This document shows positions 1-6,588 of a stretch of 20,177 nucleotides of DNA, in pieces (positions within the stretch are counted from its first letter, which is position 1; the number at the start of each line of letters is the position of its first letter). The position numbers and the translations under genes are program-made. The DNA is taken from the IMG/VR virus record IMGVR_UViG_3300040808_000727, positions 1 to 20,177 of that record. The stretch is one strand, 5' to 3'. The notes under the pieces are model-generated. The model did no database searches. It worked only from the letters and a program-made list of their open reading frames with translations, and was not told the origin of the DNA. This DNA comes from a virus.

Positions 1-692
1 CCTCCGCTATAATCTATTCTCGGTAAGTCCTCTAAGATACCTGCTTGTGCAGTAGTCGCTCCCGTTTCTATGTAGTCGGTTGCTACCAAGCCTTGTTCTT
101 TTTGTGCCGCATAAATAAGAATATCAAGGGTGTCATCAGTATTGATACTTCCTCTTGCGCCAATAAAAGTATTGCTATTTGTTGAGCAGTTCACAAATGT
201 TTCAAACCTCTGCCATTCAGTTGTAGCCGTCCCGTTCTTATAACCCGCTACACTATTACCAAAAGCGAAATCTTGGTTTGTTCCATTATTACTTTTTACA
301 TAGTAAGAAAATGCAAAAACACCAGTGCTTGCGCCTCCTTGATAAATTAAACTTTGGTCAGCTACTGTTGAGCCACCATTTAAATCACATTGTAAACGCC
401 AAGCATTAGAACCTCCATCTGGGTCAATAAATCCACTTGTAAGTACTGCCACACTTCCAGTACCCGCACCTAACTTAACCCAAGCCGCATTGCTAAAATC
501 ATTTGAATAAGTCAAAAGATTCTCTCTACCCTTCTCAATTAACCCGTTCTCATCTACCCTCGTAGCAGCTAAATTGCTGCCTCGTGTAAAGGTGAAATCC
601 CCAGTTCCATCGGTAGGCTTAACTGAATACAAAGTGCCATCCTTAGCACCGTCTGGAATCAATACTAAACTTGCATCATCGAATAAACTCAT
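1..692 (-). CDS. Lectin-like (LamG/ConA-type) phage adhesin, 3' end cut by the window edge
   Basis: About 230 residues are visible and the C-terminus lies beyond the left edge. It starts with ATG at 692, overlapping the stop of the upstream small gene (ATGA). The N-terminus MSLFDDASLVLIPDGAKDGT, followed by a TFTRGSNLAATRV segment, is a type I recognise from many Bacteroidetes and environmental phage tail proteins. The following part is rich in G, S, T, N and aromatic residues (for example NAAWVKLGAGTG, FSYYVKSNNGTN, WQRFETFVN) and fits a concanavalin-A-like beta-sandwich. Its likely role is an appendage binding host surface glycans. GC content falls from about 48% in the first 50 codons to about 35% after them, so the lectin part may have been exchanged by recombination onto a conserved attachment region. 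The family is inferred by pattern, not by search. Confidence 0.75.
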   Translation of the reverse strand, partial: MSLFDDASLVLIPDGAKDGTLYSVKPTDGTGDFTFTRGSNLAATRVDENGLIEKGRENLLTYSNDFSNAAWVKLGAGTGSVAVLTSGFIDPDGGSNAWRLQCDLNGGSTVADQSLIYQGGASTGVFAFSYYVKSNNGTNQDFAFGNSVAGYKNGTATTEWQRFETFVNCSTNSNTFIGARGSINTDDTLDILIYAAQKEQGLVATDYIETGATTAQAGILEDLPRIDYSG

Positions 693-847
693 AATCTTTG
701 TAGTGCTTTAATTTTACCATGTGTGCAAGTGCGGCTGCTAAACATCGTACCGCCATCGGTCAATACCCTTTCCCGATAATTTAAATACTCGCGATATGTT
801 TCGGAGTTCGCCGTAGTTCCAACCCTATTGCTGATGTCTATCCTCAT
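689..847 (-). CDS. Small 52-residue protein of unknown function between two tail genes
   Basis: This short frame is easily missed. ATG at 847 overlaps the stop of the preceding gene (ATGA), and its TGA overlaps the ATG of the adhesin gene (ATGA). The protein begins MRIDISNRVGTTANSETYRE and ends in THGKIKALQRL. It is hydrophilic, with a YRERVLTDGGTMF segment near the middle; I have an uncertain memory of similar DGG-containing short proteins beside adhesins of this type in other phages. No membrane segment or signal peptide is visible. The four-base overlaps at both ends strongly support it as a translated member of the tail operon. A role as adhesin assembly factor or small virion component is only a guess from position. 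Confidence 0.65.
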   Translation of the reverse strand: MRIDISNRVGTTANSETYREYLNYRERVLTDGGTMFSSRTCTHGKIKALQRL

Positions 848-1275
848 ACCGTTTCAAACCTTTTGATTGAATAAAGGTAAATATCACTACCTACGCAAAA
901 CGCCTCGAAGATGTCCGTTTTGTTACTCGTAACGTTTGGTAAATTCCCGTTTTCCAAGTACACAACGCCTCCCGTTACCACGATCGAGTTTACGTTGTGA
1001 TTACCTCCGTTGGTTACGATGAACACATAACGCTCCCCGTCTAACGGGTTAATCAAAGTTACATCCACATCACCATTCAAAGTAAAGGTAAAGTGATGCC
1101 CTATGCCTAAATCAACGTCAACCGCTCCAGATATCCCACCCGCTGCGATGGTTACATTACGCATAAAGTTTGAGCGCGTTATCTTCTTTGTCGTGGTACC
1201 ATTCCAGATTGCTAACTCGTGTGATTCCGATACCGCAGTGATCGCGTCTAATTGTGTTATTGTCTTGTCTGCCAT
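844..1275 (-). CDS. Small putative tail/appendage protein
   Basis: The 143-residue protein starts MADKTITQLDAITAVSESHE, a pattern seen at the N-terminus of many phage tail-fibre or appendage proteins (MADkkITeL...). The middle and C-terminal parts are rich in V, T, G and N (VTIAAGGISGAVDVDLGIG, FIVTNGGNHNVNSIVVTGGV), as expected for beta-structured virion proteins. No transmembrane helix or catalytic motif is visible. It sits three bases after the DUF3168-like gene and overlaps the following 52-codon gene by four bases, so it belongs to the structural operon. I infer a small structural component of the tail tip or fibre; the exact role is unknown. Confidence 0.6.
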   Translation of the reverse strand: MADKTITQLDAITAVSESHELAIWNGTTTKKITRSNFMRNVTIAAGGISGAVDVDLGIGHHFTFTLNGDVDVTLINPLDGERYVFIVTNGGNHNVNSIVVTGGVVYLENGNLPNVTSNKTDIFEAFCVGSDIYLYSIKRFETV

Positions 1276-1278
1276 TTC

Positions 1279-1776
1279 TTATATCTTAATTCGTGAACCC
1301 GTTTCCCATAATAGATTGCTTCCAGCCTCCCACAACAAATAATCTCCGTTCTCCTGGTATATTACCCTCAAGCTGATTAATTGGCTGAAGATAACCCCAT
1401 CGTTGCCGTATTCCTCTATCTCGCGTGTATCTTCAACGTAGGTATGTAGGTTAAGCAACCCCTCGTTTAAGTCAAACGTTCTGCTCTTGCTATCCTTTAC
1501 CAACTGCAATACCTGCTGGCTGATCGCATACATCGGTAACTTACTTACTCCGCCCTTCCTCTGCTTGGTTACTACCCGAATATCCAAACGCGCTGGACCT
1601 CCGAAGTAGTCCTTTGTAAGGTCCTCGATGAACCTGAACCCCTCCAGTACGATGTAGTTGGAAGGTGCGTTCTTAGGTACTCCAGTATAAACTGGTACAT
1701 CGCTCCCGTCGTAAGAAAGATTTCCATCTAACAACTGAACCAATGCAGATAATATGCCGAGTGCTGGCTCTCTCAT
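1279..1776 (-). CDS. Tail completion protein, DUF3168-like
   Basis: The 165-residue protein has the layout of the DUF3168/gp17-type tail completion family: an N-terminal helix (ILSALVQLLDGNL), then YTGVPKNAPSNYIVLEGF, then a beta-rich part with LDIRVVTKQRKGG and helix ISQQVLQLVKDS. Members of this family sit at the head-tail junction of siphoviruses. Position agrees: it follows head closure and gp10-like genes and overlaps the upstream gene by one base (TAATG). The C-terminus carries a short tandem duplication, LLWEAGSN then LLWETGSR, just before the end. It could instead be another neck protein, since the sequence is divergent. Confidence 0.55.
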   Translation of the reverse strand: MREPALGILSALVQLLDGNLSYDGSDVPVYTGVPKNAPSNYIVLEGFRFIEDLTKDYFGGPARLDIRVVTKQRKGGVSKLPMYAISQQVLQLVKDSKSRTFDLNEGLLNLHTYVEDTREIEEYGNDGVIFSQLISLRVIYQENGDYLLWEAGSNLLWETGSRIKI

Positions 1777-2039
1777 TAATAGATAGCTAATAGGTCGCCT
1801 GAATACGTCGTGCCTGAAGTAAGAACTTTCTTCACCGCTACCGGAATGTACTCTGGATCTCCAACGCCTTTGAAGGTAGCCGTAGTGCCGTCTGCCGTTA
1901 CTACCGCAACGTCGCCCGTACCTCCTGATGCGCGAACGTAAAAGATACCTACTGGATCGGTGCTAAAGTCCGCTGCCGATACATCGATTTCCTCTGCCGT
2001 TTGTCCTTGATAACGCTCGAATCCTCTTTGTCTTGCCAT
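1776..2039 (-). CDS. Small virion protein resembling the RCAP_rcc01079 spike-base family
   Basis: The protein has 87 residues. The pattern VGIFYVRASGGTGDVAVV, then TADGTTATFKGV, then PVAVKKVLTSGTT and a terminal LLAIY matches what I recall of the short spike-base protein family named after the Rhodobacter gene transfer agent (a glycine-rich strand, TVTF, and a final 'ATGTTAT...L' strand). Proteins of that family lie at the base of capsid spikes. There is no signal peptide or membrane segment. It lies between the gp10-like and DUF3168-like genes in the connector region. The assignment is by pattern from memory; a small tail or head decoration protein is the main alternative. Confidence 0.5.
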   Translation of the reverse strand: MARQRGFERYQGQTAEEIDVSAADFSTDPVGIFYVRASGGTGDVAVVTADGTTATFKGVGDPEYIPVAVKKVLTSGTTYSGDLLAIY

Positions 2040-2044
2040 GATGT

Positions 2045-2479
2045 TTATTTTAATACTTGTTTTACTCTATTTATGAATGGTCTAAAATGCTTTTCCAATG
2101 CTGGCCGCATGAATGGTCGCTTCTCCAAGTTGTTTGCCTGATATCCAAACTCCAACGCGGCTGAATAACGCGCTCCGCTAATTACTCTTCCAGTCATCTC
2201 GCCCGCCTTGCTCTCCCATCTGATATTCTGCTTCAAGTTACCCGTGTCCGTTGCTGGTGGATTATTGGGTGAACTTGCCGTGTGCGTTCTGTTGGGTAGG
2301 TATAACTTTCTTGTTATCCCTGAACCTGGTTTGCTGATGCTCTCGATAACGGTCTTGTGGACCTCTAAGGTAGTTTCTTTCACCGCCTTAGATATCTGCT
2401 TCTGCTGCTTATCAGATGCCTGCTCTATGCGCCTCTGTAAGGCCTTTAATTCGCTATTTGGTATGCTAACCCTAATCAC
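2045..2479 (-). CDS. HK97 gp10-like neck/tail protein
   Basis: The 144-residue protein resembles the HK97 gp10 family: an N-terminal helix (LKALQRRIEQASDKQQKQIS), a central PNRTHTASSPNNPPATDTGNL segment, then ISGARYSAALEFGYQ and KRPFMRPALEKHF. The pattern 'TG.L...I......A.YA...EfG......RPFmrPAl' is typical of that family, which acts between head completion and tail assembly. The start is GTG at 2479, overlapping the TAG of the head-closure gene by eight bases. No in-frame ATG lies close enough to be better. Confidence 0.75.
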   Translation of the reverse strand: MIRVSIPNSELKALQRRIEQASDKQQKQISKAVKETTLEVHKTVIESISKPGSGITRKLYLPNRTHTASSPNNPPATDTGNLKQNIRWESKAGEMTGRVISGARYSAALEFGYQANNLEKRPFMRPALEKHFRPFINRVKQVLK

Positions 2480-2795
2480 GTTTAATAAACATTATTAAGG
2501 TCCATACATTACGCCTCTCATCCTTTACCAAGCTATGCAACTCGTATATCTCCCCTGCATATTCCACTCGGTAGTGCATATCCAATCCTGGTACGTCGTC
2601 GTAATACACTTCGCACTCATACGGCTGGCCGTTTACGATCTGACTTACCTCCAATGCTTCGCTTCCCTTCATCGGCTGAACGTATGCCCATGTGCTCACA
2701 TCTCCAGTCCATGAAGCGGAATAACCCCCGAGCGCATCTTTTGTCTGCGTGGAAGTTTGAAACGTTACCCTATCTTCCATCTTGCCTACACCCAT
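2472..2795 (-). CDS. Head closure / head-tail joining protein
   Basis: The 107-residue protein fits the phage head-tail joining family (SPP1 gp16 / HK97 gp7 type): MEDRVTFQTSTQTKDALGGY, then W..V..WAYVQPMKGSEALE, a central VYYDDVPGLDMHYRVEYAG and the end ELHSLVKDERRNVWTLIMFI. Such proteins form the stopper ring that seals packaged DNA and docks the tail. The ATG at 2795 overlaps the connector stop by ten bases; an internal ATG at 2780 (MEDRV), five bases beyond that stop, is an equally plausible start. The order connector, closure, gp10, completion is the usual one in siphoviruses. Confidence 0.8.
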   Translation of the reverse strand: MGVGKMEDRVTFQTSTQTKDALGGYSASWTGDVSTWAYVQPMKGSEALEVSQIVNGQPYECEVYYDDVPGLDMHYRVEYAGEIYELHSLVKDERRNVWTLIMFIKRD

Positions 2796-3340
2796 ATCCT
2801 CGTACGATAAGCGTTAAGCATCTTCTGTGCGTTGAAGTAACTCAACGTGCGCCCCTGATCGTTACTCGAGCTCCTTACCTCCCACATCTCCGCCAATATG
2901 CTCAAGATAGCCTCTTTGACTGGTCCTGGACAACTCGCGCTGGTAGTGTAGATAAACTCGTAGGAATATGAATTGTCTGTGCTGAAGACTTGAGTAACAC
3001 GAATGGTCGGCTCTGTGTTTCCTATTTTCCAATAGTTGGTGTTTAGGGTTAATGTCGTAGCCGTGCCTTCCTTATCTATTCTCTTAACGCTGGTGATTGT
3101 TGCTACGGGTACGTGAATCAAGTCGAACTCGGTTGTATCTCCTGGTTCGCTTACGTACTGCGTAACGGTTTTGTCAATGAACGAACGGTTGCAATAACGC
3201 TCGGCCCACTCCCTCGCAGAAGTTATCATCCGCGTTATCATCGTATCCTCTTGCGTGTTGCTTACCCGTAGATGTGCTTTGGCTTCCGATAACGTGATTG
3301 GCTCTGTACCAATGCTCGAAAAAGTGCTTTCTACTTTCAT
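2786..3340 (-). CDS. Head-tail connector protein (HK97 gp6-like)
   Basis: The 184-residue protein begins with EPITLSEAKAHLRVSNTQED, followed by helices containing MITSAREWAERYCNRSFI. That is the signature of phage gp6/gp15-type connector proteins ('vsLeeaK.hLRvd...dD..i..li.aAr..iE.yt...'). These form a ring under the portal. A beta-rich C-terminal half ends in the helix VKEAILSILAEMWEVRS. It is the first gene after the capsid terminator, and 99 bases separate it from the capsid stop. Confidence 0.8.
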   Translation of the reverse strand: MKVESTFSSIGTEPITLSEAKAHLRVSNTQEDTMITRMITSAREWAERYCNRSFIDKTVTQYVSEPGDTTEFDLIHVPVATITSVKRIDKEGTATTLTLNTNYWKIGNTEPTIRVTQVFSTDNSYSYEFIYTTSASCPGPVKEAILSILAEMWEVRSSSNDQGRTLSYFNAQKMLNAYRTRIWV

Positions 3341-3386
3341 ACTTACGAAGGTATTAATTGCTCTGTTGGTGGTGTTCTAATTGCAT

Positions 3387-3413
3387 AAAAAAAGGGAGGA
3401 CCGCAGCCCTCCC
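3387..3413 (-). terminator. Intrinsic terminator after the major capsid gene
   Basis: In the minus-strand RNA an 8-bp stem (GGGAGGGC with GUCCUCCC, one G-U pair) closes a 4-base loop and is followed by seven U. It starts 27 bases after the capsid stop codon and precedes the connector gene. Partial read-through would make capsid transcripts more abundant than neck and tail transcripts. Confidence 0.85.
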
Positions 3414-3439
3414 CCTGATTACAACTAATCAACCAATGC

Positions 3440-4675
3440 TTATGATGCAGCCTCGATTGCAAGTTTGATGTTAGCAAACGTATCTACGAACCAAGCAGTT
3501 GGATAGTAGATAGGGAATGCCAAACGCTCCTCAACAACAACTGTTACCAAGTTGTAGATAGCGTTGTCTTGGTCTTGGTCAAACAAGCGAACCGATACCC
3601 CTTCGCGTTGTGCGATTTGAGCAGCGTTAGTATCTCCAATGTAAAGCGTTCCAGCAGCAACCGAAGTTGATTGATAAACGGGAATGCCTTGGAAGAATGC
3701 TGATCCACCTTCGTAAGTGATTTGGTCAAACAAATACTGCCCGTTGCTACCTTTGTCACTCAATGCGTCGTAGTAGTCGATTGGGTTAAGTACAATAGCG
3801 TTTGCGTTGTGCTTGTTGGAAGCTAATACTCCACGTGCAGCGATCATCGCATCCCACTTGTTAGAACCGTCTAATGCATACTTGTCATCGAATACTGTAC
3901 CCGCGATGTCGGCATCTGTAAGTGCTCCTGCTGCAAGTCCAGTCAAGTTTGCTCCTGAACCGTTACCAGTCAAAAGTTGAGTATCTTCTACTTTCAACAA
4001 CTCGATTACTCCGTAGGTTTGAAGGAATCCAGCCAATGCAGGGATATCATTCAACAACTCCTCGCTGATGCGCTTGTGGTGTGCAATCTTACGAGCAGGT
4101 GCTTCTTTCATCTCGAAGTCGTTATCGCTTTGTGGCTTAACAACTCCCTCACCTACTGGTGTTGGTGCTCCGTCTACCGCAGTTTCTTGTGGGTAGGCGA
4201 AGATGCTTCCAGTCATTGGCACTACGCTGAACAACGAGCGAATGTTGAACGCTTCACGCTTCAAAGGAGTGATGGTGCTCAAACGAGTTGGCTCGATGAA
4301 TGATACGTTAGTACCGTTAGTCAATGAAGCTGCTCCAGTCATTGTACCGGCTGCTTTCATACTGATAGGTGCAGTAGTCTTAGCTTCGCGTGATTGGAAT
4401 GCTTTAAAGGAAGCATCCTCCATCAAACGCTCTGCAAGGCCTTTGGAGTTTTTGAACTCGCCACCGTTCTCGCGGAGTTTTTTCACGTCGGTTACCAAAC
4501 GATCGTAGTCGTCTTGGCTGATACCGGCCATTGAGTTTACTTTCTCGGCAAGGTTGCTTAATGCTGACTTTGTTTCTTCTGCGATTCCCGCAGCAGATGT
4601 GGCCTCGTTGTTGGCCTTTTCGATTTGCGCGTTGATTTCATTTTTGATCGCGCCTAATTGTTCTTTCAATTCCAT
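3440..4675 (-). CDS. Major capsid protein, HK97 fold
   Basis: The 411-residue protein shows the plan of the HK97-type capsid family. A charged coiled-coil N-terminus (about residues 1-80, MELKEQLGAIKNEINAQIEK) would serve as scaffolding delta domain. Then come a linker and the mature shell part with INVRSL-like 'FNIRSLFSVVPMTGS', PVGEGVVKPQSDNDFEMKEA, RISEELLNDIPALAGFL and the C-terminal VVVEERLAFPIYYPTAWFVD. A protease gene just upstream supports delta-domain cleavage, probably near residues 100-110. I place the start at ATG 4675, 12 bases after the protease stop; the frame opens a little earlier at a TTG (4687), which is less likely. The gene ends in a strong terminator. Confidence 0.93.
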   Translation of the reverse strand: MELKEQLGAIKNEINAQIEKANNEATSAAGIAEETKSALSNLAEKVNSMAGISQDDYDRLVTDVKKLRENGGEFKNSKGLAERLMEDASFKAFQSREAKTTAPISMKAAGTMTGAASLTNGTNVSFIEPTRLSTITPLKREAFNIRSLFSVVPMTGSIFAYPQETAVDGAPTPVGEGVVKPQSDNDFEMKEAPARKIAHHKRISEELLNDIPALAGFLQTYGVIELLKVEDTQLLTGNGSGANLTGLAAGALTDADIAGTVFDDKYALDGSNKWDAMIAARGVLASNKHNANAIVLNPIDYYDALSDKGSNGQYLFDQITYEGGSAFFQGIPVYQSTSVAAGTLYIGDTNAAQIAQREGVSVRLFDQDQDNAIYNLVTVVVEERLAFPIYYPTAWFVDTFANIKLAIEAAS

Positions 4676-4687
4676 TTTTTGAATCAA

Positions 4688-5377
4688 TTAAAGGTTATTC
4701 CATATGCTTAATAAATCCACCGGCTCGTTAGTCGCTTGAGTGGATTGCTCCGGCTCTGATACGCTAACAAGTGATTTCAATGCTTTCTCTATATCCGATA
4801 CCTCATGCTCTATTAGCTTGAAGGTTTCGTCTGTGTAGTCGCCATTGCGTAGTACGTTGTTTAGCTTGGATAACCGCCCTAACAACTCGCTGGCGAACTC
4901 TGCTTTCATTTCTGACTTCATTCCTACGACTGGAGTGTTCTCATTCGCTCCCCAAGTTACGCTGGAATACTCCCACAACTTGACTTCCTTAATCAGTTGG
5001 TATTCTTTGCTCTCGGCCATCTCTGATTTGATAATCTCAAACCCGATGGAATGCTCCGTAATAACCCCGTCGCGATATAACTTGATGTAGTCGCCATCGC
5101 GAATATCTGATACCTTGCTATCTATCAATAGTCCGTTCTCATCCTGGACCATCGTTAGTGGTGTACCAATCGGGTTGTATCTATCGTGCTGGAATAAGTG
5201 CTTAATGCGTGGTCGAGGTGATTGTGGTCCGCGTTCCTGAATGGTCTTACTGAATGCGCCCTTCTCGATAATATCACCGTCTGAATCCACGTTGCCGAAT
5301 GCTGAAGCATACAAGGTAACAATACCTTTGCTCTCATCTACATCGGCCACCGGTAAAGATGTGTTCTTGTATATCAT
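4688..5377 (-). CDS. Prohead protease, HK97/S78 family
   Basis: The 229-residue protein has the features of HK97-type prohead proteases: TLYASAFGNVDSDGDIIEKG and AFSKTI near the N-terminus, IKHLFQHD (His60 and His64), EHSIGFE (Ser110) and LWEYSSVTWGAN (Glu136). The HK97 triad is His, Ser and Glu in the same order with similar spacing, so His64/Ser110 are the likely catalytic pair. It would cleave the capsid delta domain during maturation and digest itself. The C-terminal part (after about residue 155) is helical and charged and may bind the scaffold. It lies directly upstream of the capsid gene. Confidence 0.9.
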   Translation of the reverse strand: MIYKNTSLPVADVDESKGIVTLYASAFGNVDSDGDIIEKGAFSKTIQERGPQSPRPRIKHLFQHDRYNPIGTPLTMVQDENGLLIDSKVSDIRDGDYIKLYRDGVITEHSIGFEIIKSEMAESKEYQLIKEVKLWEYSSVTWGANENTPVVGMKSEMKAEFASELLGRLSKLNNVLRNGDYTDETFKLIEHEVSDIEKALKSLVSVSEPEQSTQATNEPVDLLSIWNNL

Positions 5378-5386
5378 GCTACAAAC

Positions 5387-5737
5387 TTATTTCTTCTTCT
5401 CTTTGTCTTGTTCTAAATCGGTTACTTTGGCGATTGGGTGATGTTTGTCGTAAACTATCTGGCTCACGAACTGATAACTCACTCCGAACTTAAAAGATAA
5501 CTCCGCCATCGTTTCGCGAACCTTTCCATCATTCTTGCGTAGGATTTCAAAGTAGTGCTTTCTGATTAATACTCGCTCTGGACTTTTGCGCTTAACGCAT
5601 CCAAGCTGGTCTAATACGTGCATTAGGTTGAGGGTAACTCGGTCCTCGATTCCGTACTCCTTGCGAATAAACTCGGCAAACGCTTTGCGTGCTCTTCGCT
5701 TACCTCGCTGGAGTTCTGCTTTATCGAAGTCATTCAT
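5387..5737 (-). CDS. Small basic protein with a helix-turn-helix-like segment, unknown function
   Basis: I place the start at ATG 5737, six bases after the stop of the MuF-like gene, giving 116 residues; the frame is open further upstream from a TTG but overlaps that gene. The protein is basic (GKRRARKAFAEFIRKEYG, CVKRKSPERVLIRKHYF). Residues of about 73-97 (VRETMAELSFKFGVSYQFVS) read like a helix-turn-helix: a first helix, a turn at FGVS and a recognition helix. The tail is charged (EQDKEKKK). It sits between the morphogenesis protein and the protease, where a scaffold or regulator might be expected. I do not recognise a family. Confidence 0.6.
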   Translation of the reverse strand: MNDFDKAELQRGKRRARKAFAEFIRKEYGIEDRVTLNLMHVLDQLGCVKRKSPERVLIRKHYFEILRKNDGKVRETMAELSFKFGVSYQFVSQIVYDKHHPIAKVTDLEQDKEKKK

Positions 5738-5742
5738 ATTGG

Positions 5743-6588
5743 TTAAGATTGGTTGTACTCTGGATTGTTGGGTGTGATGTAAACCATCGTGCATCGGCAA
5801 TTAATTACCTCTGATGCTGGTGCTCCTACCATCTGCGGCCTATCCATCTGCGTTCCATTCACGTTGAAGTAGTCGTCTAATAAGACCACCGTTCCGTTTA
5901 CTGCTCCGTGCGATTCTCTTTCCCTTCCATCTAATGAAGTGATCCACTTCTTCTTCATCTGCAACCCCGTCGCTTTGGCTGCTTGCAAGCTGGCCTCATT
6001 CGCTGCGATACCTACCTCTGTCCTCATTACCCGGACCGCTCTGTAACGATTCTGCTTACCCATATATTCGCGGGTGTAGCTTTGGATTCGCTTCCTCGCT
6101 TGGAATACTGATAACCCCTCATTCACCGCTTCTGCCGTTGCTAACCTGATGGCCCGTAGGAATAACTCTCGGCTGGTTTCGGTCATCATCTTCGCCTTCA
6201 ATCCCGATTGCGTTGCAGCAAACCGAATCGCTACTCGCAACCAGTCATCCAATAACGCGTCTGATACGGGCGGAATAGTCATTGCACCTGCTACCAATGC
6301 TTCGCCCGTTTCAACCTCTTTTTTCGCCTTCTGCGCGTCTTTTGCGATTGCTTCGTATGTTCCCCTTGTGAAGGTCTTAAAAGTGTCCTCGTAGGCCTTG
6401 TAAAGGGTTTTTTCTACCTGCTCCTGCTCAATGAGTGCAGTCAAGGATTCCATCTCGCTCTGCGTAGTGGCATTCCCTAACTCCCGAATCGCTCTGCTGA
6501 TACCCTGCTGAAGTGCGTTGTACGTTGGTCGTGTGTACTTCCTCTCAATCCTGGCTTTCGCCCGATTCTGACTTCTGCTTGTGTTCAT
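5743..6588 (-). CDS. Phage head morphogenesis protein, MuF/SPP1 gp7-like
   Basis: The 281-residue protein ends in the signature of the Mu gpF/SPP1 gp7 family: VMRTEVGIAANEASLQAAKA, then KKKWITSLDGRERESHGAVNG, and the closing pattern ASEVINCRCTMVYI. The SPP1 homologue binds the portal and affects DNA ejection. The N-terminal 150 residues are helical and charged. The start ATG at 6588 overlaps the portal gene by 44 bases, a longer overlap than elsewhere in this operon but with the conserved portal/MuF order. No toxin-type C-terminal extension is present; the protein ends just after the MuF domain. Confidence 0.85.
   Translation of the reverse strand: MNTSRSQNRAKARIERKYTRPTYNALQQGISRAIRELGNATTQSEMESLTALIEQEQVEKTLYKAYEDTFKTFTRGTYEAIAKDAQKAKKEVETGEALVAGAMTIPPVSDALLDDWLRVAIRFAATQSGLKAKMMTETSRELFLRAIRLATAEAVNEGLSVFQARKRIQSYTREYMGKQNRYRAVRVMRTEVGIAANEASLQAAKATGLQMKKKWITSLDGRERESHGAVNGTVVLLDDYFNVNGTQMDRPQMVGAPASEVINCRCTMVYITPNNPEYNQS

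Noticed and set aside
1103-1342. Plus-strand open frames, including those at 1103-1342, 2208-2498, 2654-2971, 4203-4508, 12197-12424 and 17002-17340
   Set aside because: They lie opposite well-supported minus-strand genes, have no recognisable protein features and no plus-strand operon spacing. They look like shadows of the coding frame.
3544-3759. Minus-strand frame inside the capsid gene
   Set aside because: Short, fully inside a conserved gene in another frame, without motifs or start context.
4676-4687. TTG start giving a capsid protein four residues longer
   Set aside because: ATG 4675 has an A-rich upstream context and sits 12 bases after the protease stop, which fits the spacing used in this operon.
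5738-5800. Longer form of the HTH-like protein from TTG 5800
   Set aside because: It would overlap the MuF-like gene by 58 bases and use a rare start, while ATG 5737 lies just after that gene's stop.
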